Source of the DNA: UBA6814 sp040753075
GTDB lineage: Bacteria > Desulfobacterota > Desulfovibrionia > Desulfovibrionales > Desulfovibrionaceae
Reading direction: 5' to 3'
Length of the DNA: 24,248 nt
Assembly: GCA_040753075.1 (NCBI GenBank)
Contig: JBFMHA010000057.1
Location: 1-24,248 of the forward strand
A program made the translations under genes and the position numbers. The notes under the pieces were generated by a model. That model saw only the letters and a list, made by a program, of their open reading frames with translations. It was not told the DNA's origin and did not search any database. This document shows positions 1 through 7,586 of this stretch, piece by piece. Position 1 is the first letter of the stretch. Each line of letters opens with the position of its first letter.

Positions 1-615
1 CGGGTCCGGTTCGTGGAGGGCGTCCCCCTGTCCCTTCCGGCCATGGCCGCCCTGGCAGGCGCAGCGGCCGTCCTGGCGACCGGGGCGCTTCTCCTGCGCC
101 GTTCCGGCGCGGCATTCGCCGCCCGCCTGCGCAGGACCCTGGCCGCATCCTGGCTGCCCCTGCTGCTGGCGGCCTCGGCCCTGGCCCTCGGACCGGCCGT
201 CATCCACCGCCTGGAAACCACCGCCCTGACCTGGCGGCCCGAAGCCCCGGGCCTGTTCCTCAAGGTGCTGATCCAGCCCACCCACGCCGCGCTCTGGCCC
301 TTTGTGGCCGCCCTGCTCCTGGCCGGCTCGCCCCGCCTGCTCCGCGAGTCCATGGGCCGGACCGCCCTGGCCGGGATACTCGTCCCCCTGGCCGCGGTGT
401 TTTTCATTTTCTCATGCACCCCGGCCTATGAATACCTGGTCCTGGAGACCACGGTGCACCGCAGCCTGCTCCAGCTCTACGGCCCGGCGCTCCTGGCCGC
501 GTTCATGGGCCTGGCCCCGGCCGCGCCCCAGTCCGCGGACAAAAACGCCGGCCCCGTTCCCGGGGCCGGCGCAGAAGGCCGGAAGACCGCCGCGCGGCCG
601 GCTAGAGCCGGGTGA
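1..615 (+). CDS. C-terminal part of a polytopic membrane protein, probably GT-C glycosyltransferase
   Basis: The reading frame is open to the left edge, so the gene probably starts outside the window. A GTG at 13 is the first possible start inside it, giving 200 residues. Counting from that GTG, hydrophobic segments lie near residues 10-28, 45-65, 92-105, 117-137 and 150-166. The stretch YEYLVLETTVHRSLLQLYGP resembles the C-terminal end of bacterial family 39/ArnT-like GT-C transferases, where a segment of the form 'LxTSxDRxLLQLWP' is common. That resemblance is a family-level memory, not an alignment. The last ~35 residues are Ala/Gly/Pro-rich, and their codons contain the terminator of the convergent gsp genes, so the tail may have no structural role. 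The stop at 613-615 overlaps the gspE stop by 14 bases, tail to tail. A plain hypothetical membrane protein remains possible. Confidence 0.5.
   Translation, partial: RVRFVEGVPLSLPAMAALAGAAAVLATGALLLRRSGAAFAARLRRTLAASWLPLLLAASALALGPAVIHRLETTALTWRPEAPGLFLKVLIQPTHAALWPFVAALLLAGSPRLLRESMGRTALAGILVPLAAVFFIFSCTPAYEYLVLETTVHRSLLQLYGPALLAAFMGLAPAAPQSADKNAGPVPGAGAEGRKTAARPARAG
541..570 (-). terminator. Intrinsic terminator of the gspCDE operon
   Basis: Read on the minus strand, a perfect 10-bp GC stem (570-561 with 556-547, loop of 4) is followed, after one base, by TTTTT at 545-541. It lies about 32 bases past the gspE stop. It is embedded in the coding end of the convergent gene. Confidence 0.75.
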
Positions 616-2077
616 CCCGGAGGACCTCCTCCAGGGTGGTGACGCCCTCGGCCACCAGGGTGAGGCCGTGGTCGAGCATGGAGCGGTAGCCCTGGGAGCG
701 GGCGTAGCCGTGCAGGAGGTCGATGGAGGCCTTCTGCAGGATGAGGCTGCGGAACTCCTCGTCCACCGGCACCAGCTCGTAGATGCCGCGCCGGCCGCGG
801 AAGCCCGTGTGCAGGCACTCGGCGCAGCCCGCGCCCACGGTCTGGTGGGTCAGGCAGAAGTCGGCCCGGGCCACCAGGTCCCGGGAGGCCTGGCTGATGG
901 GCTGGGTCCGGGCGCAGGCCGGGCAGTTGATGCGCACCAGGCGCTGGGCCATGGCCAGGGACATGGAGGAGGCCACCAGGAAGGGCTCCAGCCCCATCTC
1001 CAGGAGCCGGGTCACGGCCGTGGGCGCGTCGTTGGTGTGCAGGGTGGCCAGCACCAGGTGGCCGGTGAGGGAGGCCTGGATGGCCGTGGACGCGGTCTCC
1101 TCGTCGCGCACCTCGCCCACCAGGATGATGTCCGGGTCCTGGCGCAGGAAGGCGCGGATGGCGCTGGCGAAGGTCACGCCCGCGGCGCGGTTCACCTGGA
1201 CCTGGTTCACCCCGTCCAGGTGGTACTCCACCGGGTCCTCCACGGTCATGATGTTGGTGGTCTCGCTGACCAGCTCGCTGAGCGCGGCGTACAGGGTGGT
1301 GGTCTTGCCGCTGCCGGTGGGGCCGGTGACCAGGATGATGCCGTGCGGGGCGCGGACCGCCTGGCGGAACACCCGGAGCTGCTCCTCGTCCATGCCCAGG
1401 TCGGGCAGGGAGAGCACGGTCTTGGTGCGGTCCAGGATGCGCAGCACGCCCTTCTCGCCCTTGAGGGTGGGCACGGTGGAGACCCGGATGTCCACGCTCT
1501 TCTTGCCCACCTTGACCCGGATGCGGCCGTCCTGGGGAGCCCGGGACTCGGCCACGTCCATGTCGCCCATGACCTTGATGCGGGCGATGATGGTGGGCTG
1601 CAGCCGCTTGTCCAGGCCCTTGACCGTGTGCAGCACCCCGTCCAGCCGGAAGCGGATGAGGAACTTGGCCTCCAGGGCCTCGAAGTGGATGTCGCTGGCG
1701 CCCTGGGACACGGCCTGCTGGATGGTCTTGTTCACCAGGCGGACGATGGGCGCGTCGTCGTGGGCCCAGCCGATGAGGTCCTGGGAATCGTCCGGGATGT
1801 CCAGGTCGTCGTCCTCCACGGCGTGGTGGGAGTCGTCCTCCCACAGGGCCATGGCATCCTCCAGGGCGGCGTAGAAGGTGGCCTCGTCCACGCTCTCGGT
1901 GCGCACCTCGCGTCCGGTGATCCAGCCCAGGTAGGAGGCCTGGGCCACGGCTCCCGGGCTGCGGACCCAGACCGTGACCACGCCGTCCCCGAAGCCCACG
2001 GGCAGGAACTCGTTGCGCTGGGGGAAGGCCAGGTAGCTGGCCACCACCTCGTCGGGCAGGATGGAGAGGTCCTTCAT
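602..2077 (-). CDS. gspE: Type II secretion ATPase GspE
   Basis: This is the cytoplasmic hexameric ATPase that drives pseudopilus assembly in type II secretion. It has 491 residues, a normal length for GspE. The N-terminal GspE domain covers roughly residues 1-80. A linker of acidic residues at 81-98 leads into the core. The Walker A motif GPTGSGKTTT is at 252-261, Walker B IILVGEVRDE at 317-326, and the His box LTGHLVLATLHTND at 337-350. A zinc-binding tetracysteine motif is complete: C385-x2-C388 and C418-x2-C421. This motif separates GspE/PilB from PilT-type retraction ATPases. The ATG at 2077-2075 lies 19 bases after the gspD stop with no clear Shine-Dalgarno, suggesting coupling to gspD translation. 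The gene is last in gspC-D-E and ends just before a strong terminator. PilB is the alternative, but the neighbours decide for GspE. Confidence 0.95.
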   Translation of the reverse strand: MKDLSILPDEVVASYLAFPQRNEFLPVGFGDGVVTVWVRSPGAVAQASYLGWITGREVRTESVDEATFYAALEDAMALWEDDSHHAVEDDDLDIPDDSQDLIGWAHDDAPIVRLVNKTIQQAVSQGASDIHFEALEAKFLIRFRLDGVLHTVKGLDKRLQPTIIARIKVMGDMDVAESRAPQDGRIRVKVGKKSVDIRVSTVPTLKGEKGVLRILDRTKTVLSLPDLGMDEEQLRVFRQAVRAPHGIILVTGPTGSGKTTTLYAALSELVSETTNIMTVEDPVEYHLDGVNQVQVNRAAGVTFASAIRAFLRQDPDIILVGEVRDEETASTAIQASLTGHLVLATLHTNDAPTAVTRLLEMGLEPFLVASSMSLAMAQRLVRINCPACARTQPISQASRDLVARADFCLTHQTVGAGCAECLHTGFRGRRGIYELVPVDEEFRSLILQKASIDLLHGYARSQGYRSMLDHGLTLVAEGVTTLEEVLRVTRL

Positions 2078-2096
2078 GAGCGCGCCGTCCCGGGGG

Positions 2097-4205
2097 TCAG
2101 TTCTCGAGGGGCCGAGGCGGGATCACCTCCGCCGGCGGGGTTGCCGGGACCGGCGGCGCGATGCTCTCCCCGGACCCGGGGGCCGGACTCGGGACCGCGG
2201 CCGGCGGAGCCTCCCCGGGCTTTTCCTCGGGCTCGACGCCGAACTCCCGGTCGATGGCCTCCTGCACGTTGCGGCTGGTGCGCTGGGCCTCTTCCAGCTT
2301 GTCCTGGCCCAGGCGCTTCAGGTCCTCGATGGTGTGCACGATGCGGGCGGAGATGAAGAACATGAGGGTGCGCTTGTCGGCGTTGGCGTTCTGCTTCTTG
2401 AAGAACCAGCCGAGCAGGGGGATGTCCCGCAGCCCCGGCACCGAACGCTGGCCCCGGGTCACGTCGTCCTGGACCAGGCCGCCGATGACCATGGTGGCGC
2501 CGTCCACGAGCTGCACCGAGGTCTTGGCCGTCCGGGTGTTGGTGGTGGGGGTGAGGGTGGCGGCGCTGGCGTCCACCACGTCCTTGACCTCCTGCTCCAG
2601 CTCCAGGCGGATGAGCCCGTCGCGCTGGTTGATGTGCGGCGTGACCTGGAGCTTGATGCCCACTTCCTTGTATTCGTAGGTGTTGACGATGGCGGTGTCG
2701 GTCGACGTATCGGACTTGGTGCCGGTGAGGAAGGCCCGCTCCGAGCCGATGAAGATCTCGGCCTCGGAGTTGTCCAGGGTCAGGATCTGGGGCGTGGACA
2801 GGATGTTCACGCCCTGGGCGGTCTTGATGAAGGAGGCCAGGGCCGACAGGGTGGGGAAGCGGTGCCCGGAATAGGTGATGACGTTGCCCAGGGCGCCCAT
2901 GGAGAACCCGCCGGCCAGGGCGCCGAAGTTGGGCGGCCCGGTGTCGTCCACCACCGGCTTCTGGTAGGAGAGCAGGTTGGAGGAGGAGTCGGTGAAGCCG
3001 ATGTTGCCGGCGATGTTCTTGTCGCCCACCCCGGCCAGCCACTCGATTCCGAAGTTCTCCACGTTGTTCAGGCTGGTCTCCATGATCAGGGCCTCCACGA
3101 AGACCTGGTCCTGGGGCTGGTCCAGCCGGGCCACGATGTCGTCCACCTGGGACAGGAACTCGGGGTCGCTCATGACCACGATGGTGTTGGTGGAGGGATC
3201 CATGGACAGGCTGAACAGGTCGTTGGCCGAAGCGGCCGCGGACACGGCCGCGGCCGCGCCGGCCGGGGCCTTGGCGGGGGCGCCGCCCTGTTGCTGCTGC
3301 TGTTGCTGGGCCATGCGGCCGCCCAGGGCCTGGAGCACCGTGTAGACCGAACTGGCCTTGGCGTTCTGCAGCTTGTAGATCTTGTACTTGTTCGCGGCGT
3401 CCTCGCCCGGGGCCAGGCGGGCCAGGAGGTCGCGCACCGTGTCAAGCTGCTCCGGCGCGCCCGCCACCAGGAGGCTGTTGGACCACTTCACCGCCTGGGC
3501 CAGGGGAACCTCGCCCTCCTGGCCGCGGTCCACGAGCTGGGTGAAGAACTCCTTGACCATGGACAGGGCTTCCTCGGCCTTGATGCGCTCCATCCGGAAG
3601 ACCTCCAGGTCCCATCTGGGCCGGATGTTCCGGAACTCCTTGAGCACCTCGATCATCTCGTTCACCCGGGCGCGCTTGTCCCGGATGATCACCGCCCGCG
3701 CCTCTGGCACCGGAGTCACCTTGCCGAGGGTGGGGGTGGCGAAGCCCTGCAGCAGGGGGCCCACCTTGGAGGCGGGCACGTCGGGCGGAAGCTGGTAGAC
3801 CGTGGTCAGGAGCTCGTCGCCCGCGCCCGCGCCCAGCTTCGGATACACCGTGTCCTCGATGTTGTTGATCTGGTTCACGGGCTGCACGTAGAGGATGTCG
3901 CCCTTGCCGATGAGCTCCAGGCCGTTGTTGCGCAGCATGTGCCGGAGGATGGCCATGAGCTCGGGCTCGGTGATGGCCTCCTTGGAGAAGAAGCTCACCG
4001 CGATGTTGGGCACCTGGTCTTCCCGGAACACGATGTTGCGGCCGGTGTAGTTGGCCACGAACTTGAGGAAGTCCTTGATCCCGATGTTGTCCAGGTTGGC
4101 GGTCATCTGCTGGGCCGGCTGGGCGTGGGCCGGCAGGGAGGCGGCGGGGGACAGGGCCAGCAGGGCCAGGTTCAGGGCCAGCAGGAGAACGAGAAGTCTG
4201 CGCAT
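2097..4205 (-). CDS. gspD: Type II secretion secretin GspD
   Basis: This is the outer-membrane secretin channel of the T2SS, at 702 residues. It has a Sec signal peptide (basic MRR, hydrophobic core 4-22, likely cleavage after AHA near residue 28). The N0 domain is at ~36-108 (LDNIGIKDFLKFVANYTGRN). N1, N2 and N3 repeats run from ~130 to 370, and the secretin core from ~370 to 625. Core landmarks are LSTPQILTLDNSEAEIFIG (469-487), VTPHIN (521-526) and VPGLRDIPLLGWFF (589-602). There is no lipobox Cys. Two low-complexity inserts stand out: seven Gln (300-306) followed by an Ala-rich run to ~328 inside N3, and a Pro/Ala/Glu-rich tail from ~657. The start is set by a good ribosome site (GGAAAGGAAAGG upstream of the ATG at 4205). 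An 82-bp gap separates it from gspC. Confidence 0.95.
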   Translation of the reverse strand: MRRLLVLLLALNLALLALSPAASLPAHAQPAQQMTANLDNIGIKDFLKFVANYTGRNIVFREDQVPNIAVSFFSKEAITEPELMAILRHMLRNNGLELIGKGDILYVQPVNQINNIEDTVYPKLGAGAGDELLTTVYQLPPDVPASKVGPLLQGFATPTLGKVTPVPEARAVIIRDKRARVNEMIEVLKEFRNIRPRWDLEVFRMERIKAEEALSMVKEFFTQLVDRGQEGEVPLAQAVKWSNSLLVAGAPEQLDTVRDLLARLAPGEDAANKYKIYKLQNAKASSVYTVLQALGGRMAQQQQQQQGGAPAKAPAGAAAAVSAAASANDLFSLSMDPSTNTIVVMSDPEFLSQVDDIVARLDQPQDQVFVEALIMETSLNNVENFGIEWLAGVGDKNIAGNIGFTDSSSNLLSYQKPVVDDTGPPNFGALAGGFSMGALGNVITYSGHRFPTLSALASFIKTAQGVNILSTPQILTLDNSEAEIFIGSERAFLTGTKSDTSTDTAIVNTYEYKEVGIKLQVTPHINQRDGLIRLELEQEVKDVVDASAATLTPTTNTRTAKTSVQLVDGATMVIGGLVQDDVTRGQRSVPGLRDIPLLGWFFKKQNANADKRTLMFFISARIVHTIEDLKRLGQDKLEEAQRTSRNVQEAIDREFGVEPEEKPGEAPPAAVPSPAPGSGESIAPPVPATPPAEVIPPRPLEN

Positions 4206-4267
4206 GGCGAATCCTTTCCTTTCCGGCGCGTCCCTGCGGCTCGGACCGCAGACGACAGGGGTCGCAT

Positions 4268-4285
4268 CCGCCGCCGGGGCGGCGG
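4268..4285. other. GC hairpin in the gspC-gspD gap
   Basis: An inverted repeat with 8-bp arms (4268-4275 with 4278-4285) sits immediately after the gspC stop. No T run follows on the minus strand, so it is not a standard terminator. It could be an mRNA stability or attenuation element between gspC and gspD. Function is not shown by sequence. Confidence 0.35.
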
Positions 4286-4287
4286 AA

Positions 4288-5079
4288 TCAGTTCATTTCC
4301 AGGATCACGGCGAGCACGCTCCCGCCGCGCTGGAGGTCCATGGTCGCTGTGCGGCCGCGGCCCAGGGAGGCGTAGGCCCGCAGGAGCTTCTCCGGCGCGT
4401 TGACCCGCTCGCCGTTGATGCGCAGGATCACGTCGCCGTCTTCCAGGCCGATGCGCCGCAGGATGGACGCCTCGCGGATGTTGTCCACCCGGAATCCCAG
4501 CACCTCGCCGCCCTCCAGGTGGGGCTTGAACTGGGCCTGCTGCAGGAGCAGCCCGGGATTGCCCAGGAGCGGGGCGGCCTCGGCCGCGGGCAGGCTGATC
4601 TTGTTGGTCTTCTGGGCGGTGAGCTGCAGGCTCTTGGCGGCCTCGGCGCGCAGGGAGACCTCCTTCTCCACCTCCGCGTGCCTCCAGACCACCTTGTCCG
4701 ACTCCACCCGGTCCAGGGTCCAGCCCTGTTCGGCCTCGCCGGGCCGGAGGCTCTTGACCGCCCCCCCGGCGTTGACCAGGGCCGCCGGCCGGTCGCCGGA
4801 CACGATGCCCAGCACCGGCCAGGAGGAGGGATCCACCGGGGGAGGCGGAGGAGGCGCGGCGGCCGGCGCGGGCACGGCCAGCCGCATGATGTTCTTGTCC
4901 TTGACCACGGACGCCCACTGGGCCTGCCGGGCCTCGATGTCCGGGGCCTTGGCCTGGGGGGCCACGGCGGGCGCGGCCGGCGTCTCCAGCGGACGCAGCC
5001 AGGCCGCCGCGGCATAGGCCGCGGCCAGCCCCACCAGCACGGGCCAGAGCCAGGAGAGGAGCGAAGGCTTGAGCCTCAT
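4288..5079 (-). CDS. gspC: Type II secretion inner-membrane linker GspC with PDZ domain
   Basis: GspC connects the inner-membrane platform to the secretin and helps select substrates. It has 263 residues. One N-terminal membrane helix (about 8-28) leaves the rest in the periplasm. A Pro/Ala-rich linker (32-83, with a run of six Pro) precedes the homology region (about 87-143, starting WPVLGIVSGD), which binds GspD N0 in known systems. The C-terminal PDZ domain (about 176-263) carries GLEDGDVILRINGERV at 211-226, the usual carboxylate-loop and strand signature. It is the first gene of the minus-strand operon, and the ATG at 5079 faces the mrtJ gene across a 124-bp divergent region. Identity is supported by domain order and by gspD and gspE directly downstream. 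Confidence 0.9.
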   Translation of the reverse strand: MRLKPSLLSWLWPVLVGLAAAYAAAAWLRPLETPAAPAVAPQAKAPDIEARQAQWASVVKDKNIMRLAVPAPAAAPPPPPPVDPSSWPVLGIVSGDRPAALVNAGGAVKSLRPGEAEQGWTLDRVESDKVVWRHAEVEKEVSLRAEAAKSLQLTAQKTNKISLPAAEAAPLLGNPGLLLQQAQFKPHLEGGEVLGFRVDNIREASILRRIGLEDGDVILRINGERVNAPEKLLRAYASLGRGRTATMDLQRGGSVLAVILEMN

Positions 5080-5203
5080 GCGACGATCCCGATGAGCATT
5101 TCCATATCAGCGCGACTTAGTACCTGAAACCTAGGGCAAAAACAAGGTTGAGGCGCAACCTGGAGTACGGTATGCCCAGAACGCCGGCAAGCCGGCCACC
5201 CCC
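5080..5203. promoter_or_regulatory. Divergent promoter region gspC / mrtJ
   Basis: This 124-bp space separates the two divergent T2SS arms. For gspC (minus strand), TTGTTT (5145-5140) and TACTAA (5122-5117) are 17 bp apart. For mrtJ (plus strand), TTGAGG (5148-5153) and TATGCC (5171-5176) are 17 bp apart. All four boxes match the sigma-70 consensus only partly. An inverted repeat AGGTTG-AGGCG-CAACCT (5145-5161) overlaps the mrtJ -35 box and abuts the gspC -35 box, a position suited to a shared operator. A second inverted repeat, CCGGC-AA-GCCGG, lies near 5184-5195 just before mrtJ. Confidence 0.35.
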
Positions 5204-5644
5204 ATGCCCACGCGCGAATCCCCCTTCCTGCTGCGCTGCCTGCGCTCCGAACTGGGCCGGCTCCTGTCCGGCCTGGCCGACCCTGCCTTCCTCGGCCTGG
5301 CCTGCCTGGGCCTGACGGCCTGGCTCCTCCCCCGGCCGGCGGCGGCCCTGTCTCCCGGCATCCTCCTGCTCAAGGCCGGGATCGAGGAGGCCGTGTTCCG
5401 CGCCGGCCTGCAGGAGGCCCTGGCCCGCTTCCTCCCGGCCCGGCTGGGCCCGCTCACCCTGGCCAACCTCCTGGCGTCGGCGGCCTTCGCCCTCGTCCAC
5501 CTGGCCAGCCACCCCCCCCTGTGGGCCGGGCTGGTCTTCCTGCCCTCCCTCTGCTTCGGCCTGGCCTGGGACCGCCACCGCAGCCTGCTGCTCTGCGCCC
5601 TCCTGCACTTCCTCTACAACTTCCTTCTGTTCTACCGCCCCTAG
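5204..5644 (+). CDS. mrtJ: JDVT-CTERM system glutamic-type intramembrane protease MrtJ
   Basis: This is a small (146-residue) CPBP/Rce1-type membrane protease. Its three active-site motifs are all visible: E61-E62-x3-R66 (IEEAVFRAGL), F95-x3-H99 (FALVH) and H135-x3-N139 (HFLYN). About four hydrophobic segments surround them (28-45, 50-60/85-100, 105-122, 128-143). The compact size and lack of a large N-terminal domain fit the described MrtJ family, predicted to cleave JDVT-CTERM C-terminal sorting tails. It is the first gene of the plus-strand T2SS arm, and a candidate substrate with such a tail lies in the same window at 12864. The ATG at 5204 has no good Shine-Dalgarno. An upstream ATG at 5172 is out of frame. 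The protease class is certain from the motifs. The exact MrtJ assignment rests on size, context and the neighbouring target. Confidence 0.8.
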   Translation: MPTRESPFLLRCLRSELGRLLSGLADPAFLGLACLGLTAWLLPRPAAALSPGILLLKAGIEEAVFRAGLQEALARFLPARLGPLTLANLLASAAFALVHLASHPPLWAGLVFLPSLCFGLAWDRHRSLLLCALLHFLYNFLLFYRP

Positions 5645-5703
5645 CCGGGGCCTTCCGGCTCGGGATCATTGACAAGCCGGCCGGAATGGTATCCCCTCCG
5701 GCC

Positions 5704-7068
5704 ATGCTCCGCACCGCCCGGTTCTGTCTTACGGCCCTGCTCCTGCTGGCCGCGGCCTGCGCCAGGCCGGCGGCGGAGGCCCCCGCCCCGGCCCCGATCC
5801 CGGGCCCGCCCCTCCCGCCCCCCCCGGCCGAGGCTGCGTCCCCGGGGGGACGCCCCCTGTCCCTGTTCCTGGCCGATCTCCTGGCCCAGCAGCATTTCCC
5901 GGCGTCAGCCGTCTACAACCCGCCGTCCCCGGAACTGCTCGGCTCGTACTACACCGTGCTCCGCCGGGAGCCGGCCACGGTCAACCTCGCCCGCGGGGTG
6001 ACCGCCTGGGAGTCCCGCGGGGACACCCTGGCCGTGGGCATGGAGAACGGCGAGGCCCATGTCTGGAGCCCCTATTCCTGCGGCCGGGTGGCCTTGCCCG
6101 GCCAGGGCCTGGTGAGCGCCCTGTCCTGGAGCGGGGAGTCTCCGTACCTGGCCCTGCTGGACTCCGGCCGCCAGTCGGTCCACGTCTTCGACCTGAGCCG
6201 CTGCGGCTCCCTGGCCGTGCACGCCCCCGGCGGGGTCATCAGCCGGGTCGCCCTGTCCCCGGCCGGGACCTGGCTGGCGCTGTGCGACGAGGGCCACCGC
6301 CTGTGGATCGGCCCGCTGCTCGGCCCCCTGGCCCAGGCCGCGGCCATGCGCTTCGAGGTCCTGGCCCTGGCCTTCACCCCTCAGGAGGGCCTGCTCATGG
6401 CCGTGGATTCCGAGGGCTGGCTGACCTTCTGGGCCCCGCTGCAAAACCGCCTGGCGGACCGGGCGCTGATCCCGGGCGGCCCCTTCGCGGCCGCGACCTT
6501 CGACGGCCGCCACGTGCTCCTCGCGTCCACCTCCGGCAAGAGCGTGACCTACGACGCGGTGCGCCGCGAGGTCCTGCGCCCCCGGTCCGGCGACAGCCCC
6601 TTCAGCCTGCGCGACGGCGTGCTCTCCTACCGCACCGCCCGCGAGCGCTGGACCAAGGAGGTGGTCTTCGGGAAGCCCCGGCTGGCCGTGGCCGTGTCGC
6701 CGAGCCTGGGCCTGGCGCGGGTGGACGACGTGGACGGCCGGACCCGATTCTACGCCCTGGCCGACGGCGCTCCGGCCCCGGCGCCGGCCGCCCCGGCCCG
6801 GGACTGGCGGACGCTGGACATTGACCCTGATGGCCGCATCAACTATGAGAGCCGATGGCTGGCATTGGCCGACCCCGCCCATTCGGCCAAGGGAATGACC
6901 CTGCTCTGCCGGCACCTGCCGGGAGACGGGTTCTATCTCTGGTGGCGGGAGAGCTACCGTTTTGCGGAGTTCCAGGCCAGGCCTGACGCCTTGCCCGCCC
7001 GGCGCTCCCTGCTGCTGGACAGCCCGGTGGAATGGACCCCGCTGGGTCCTCCCCCGAGCCTGCCCTGA
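5704..7068 (+). CDS. WD40-like beta-propeller lipoprotein in the T2SS operon
   Basis: The start is taken at ATG 5704 because it opens a lipoprotein signal peptide: MLRTARF, hydrophobic core 8-18, then LAAAC with Cys19 as the likely lipidated residue. Ala at +2 does not suggest inner-membrane retention. Upstream in-frame starts would overlap mrtJ and bury this signal. The protein is 454 residues. A Pro/Ala-rich linker (20-45) is followed by repeated blades of WD40 type, for example DTLAVGMENGEAHVWSP, SPYLALLDSGRQSVHVFD, TWLALCDEGHRLWIGP and GLLMAVDSEGWLTFWAP. The later blades are more degenerate. It lies 59 bases after mrtJ and 40 bases before gspG, so co-transcription with the pseudopilin genes is likely. 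It is not a named core T2SS part. Its role is unknown: a scaffold, pilotin-like helper or sorting accessory are all guesses. Confidence 0.75.
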   Translation: MLRTARFCLTALLLLAAACARPAAEAPAPAPIPGPPLPPPPAEAASPGGRPLSLFLADLLAQQHFPASAVYNPPSPELLGSYYTVLRREPATVNLARGVTAWESRGDTLAVGMENGEAHVWSPYSCGRVALPGQGLVSALSWSGESPYLALLDSGRQSVHVFDLSRCGSLAVHAPGGVISRVALSPAGTWLALCDEGHRLWIGPLLGPLAQAAAMRFEVLALAFTPQEGLLMAVDSEGWLTFWAPLQNRLADRALIPGGPFAAATFDGRHVLLASTSGKSVTYDAVRREVLRPRSGDSPFSLRDGVLSYRTARERWTKEVVFGKPRLAVAVSPSLGLARVDDVDGRTRFYALADGAPAPAPAAPARDWRTLDIDPDGRINYESRWLALADPAHSAKGMTLLCRHLPGDGFYLWWRESYRFAEFQARPDALPARRSLLLDSPVEWTPLGPPPSLP

Positions 7069-7108
7069 GTCCGAGACGCATCAGCAACCTGCGAGGAACA
7101 CCACTCCC

Positions 7109-7573
7109 ATGGAACGTCGCCCGGCCATCCGCCGCCCGCACCAAGCGGGCTTCAGCCTGATCGAACTCATGGTCGTCATCGTCATCCTCGGGCTCCTGGC
7201 CACCATGCTCGTGCCCCGGATCATGGACCGTCCGGACGAGGCCCGCGCCACCAAGGCCATGCTCGACATCCGCGCCCTGGAGTCGGCCCTCAAGCTCTAC
7301 AAGCTGGACAACGGCTTCTACCCCACCTCGGACCAGGGCCTGGCCGCCCTGGTGGCCAAGCCCGGCTCCAGCCCCACGCCCCGCAACTGGAATCCCAAGG
7401 GCTACCTGGACAGCGGGACCGTGCCGCTGGATCCCTGGGGCTACGATTACATCTACCGCTCCCCGGGGTCGTCCAACCGGGATTACGATATCCTGAGCCT
7501 GGGCGCGGACGGCCGGGCCGGCGGGGACGGAGTCAACCGGGACATCGCCAGCTACGACCAGTCCCTGAACTAG
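7109..7573 (+). CDS. gspG: Major pseudopilin GspG
   Basis: This is the main subunit of the T2SS pseudopilus, at 154 residues. The start is ATG 7109, preceded by GAGGAA about 11 bases upstream, and gives a short basic leader ending in Gly14. Prepilin peptidase would cut G14|F15 in AGFSLIELMVVIVILGLLA, with the conserved Glu at mature position +5 (Glu19). The C-terminal half has the GspG hallmarks: YPTSDQGLAALV, then DPWGYDYIY and LGADGRAGGDGVNRDI, the loop that binds calcium in characterised GspG proteins. It follows the lipoprotein gene by 40 bases and precedes gspH by 13. The prepilin peptidase that would process it is not in this window. Confidence 0.95.
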   Translation: MERRPAIRRPHQAGFSLIELMVVIVILGLLATMLVPRIMDRPDEARATKAMLDIRALESALKLYKLDNGFYPTSDQGLAALVAKPGSSPTPRNWNPKGYLDSGTVPLDPWGYDYIYRSPGSSNRDYDILSLGADGRAGGDGVNRDIASYDQSLN

Positions 7574-7586
7574 TCACTAACCGGCC

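Noticed and set aside
302..4403. Long plus-strand open frames across gspE and gspD
   Set aside because: High GC leaves few stops in antisense frames. The opposite strand encodes complete, motif-bearing GspE and GspD.
5204..5644. Exosortase, rhombosortase or bacteriocin-immunity CPBP protein
   Set aside because: Motifs are EExxxR/FxxxH/HxxxN of glutamic proteases, not the Cys-Arg-His of exosortases or the Ser-His of rhomboids. No bacteriocin gene is near, while a Cys-type sorting tail is.
5669..5674. TTGACA between mrtJ and the lipoprotein gene
   Set aside because: No acceptable -10 box lies 16-18 bases downstream. The only TAT-like string is about 12 bases away. Co-transcription with mrtJ is simpler.
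5521..5703. GTG start at 5521 for the WD40-like protein
   Set aside because: It would overlap mrtJ by over 120 bases and hide the lipoprotein signal peptide that begins at ATG 5704.
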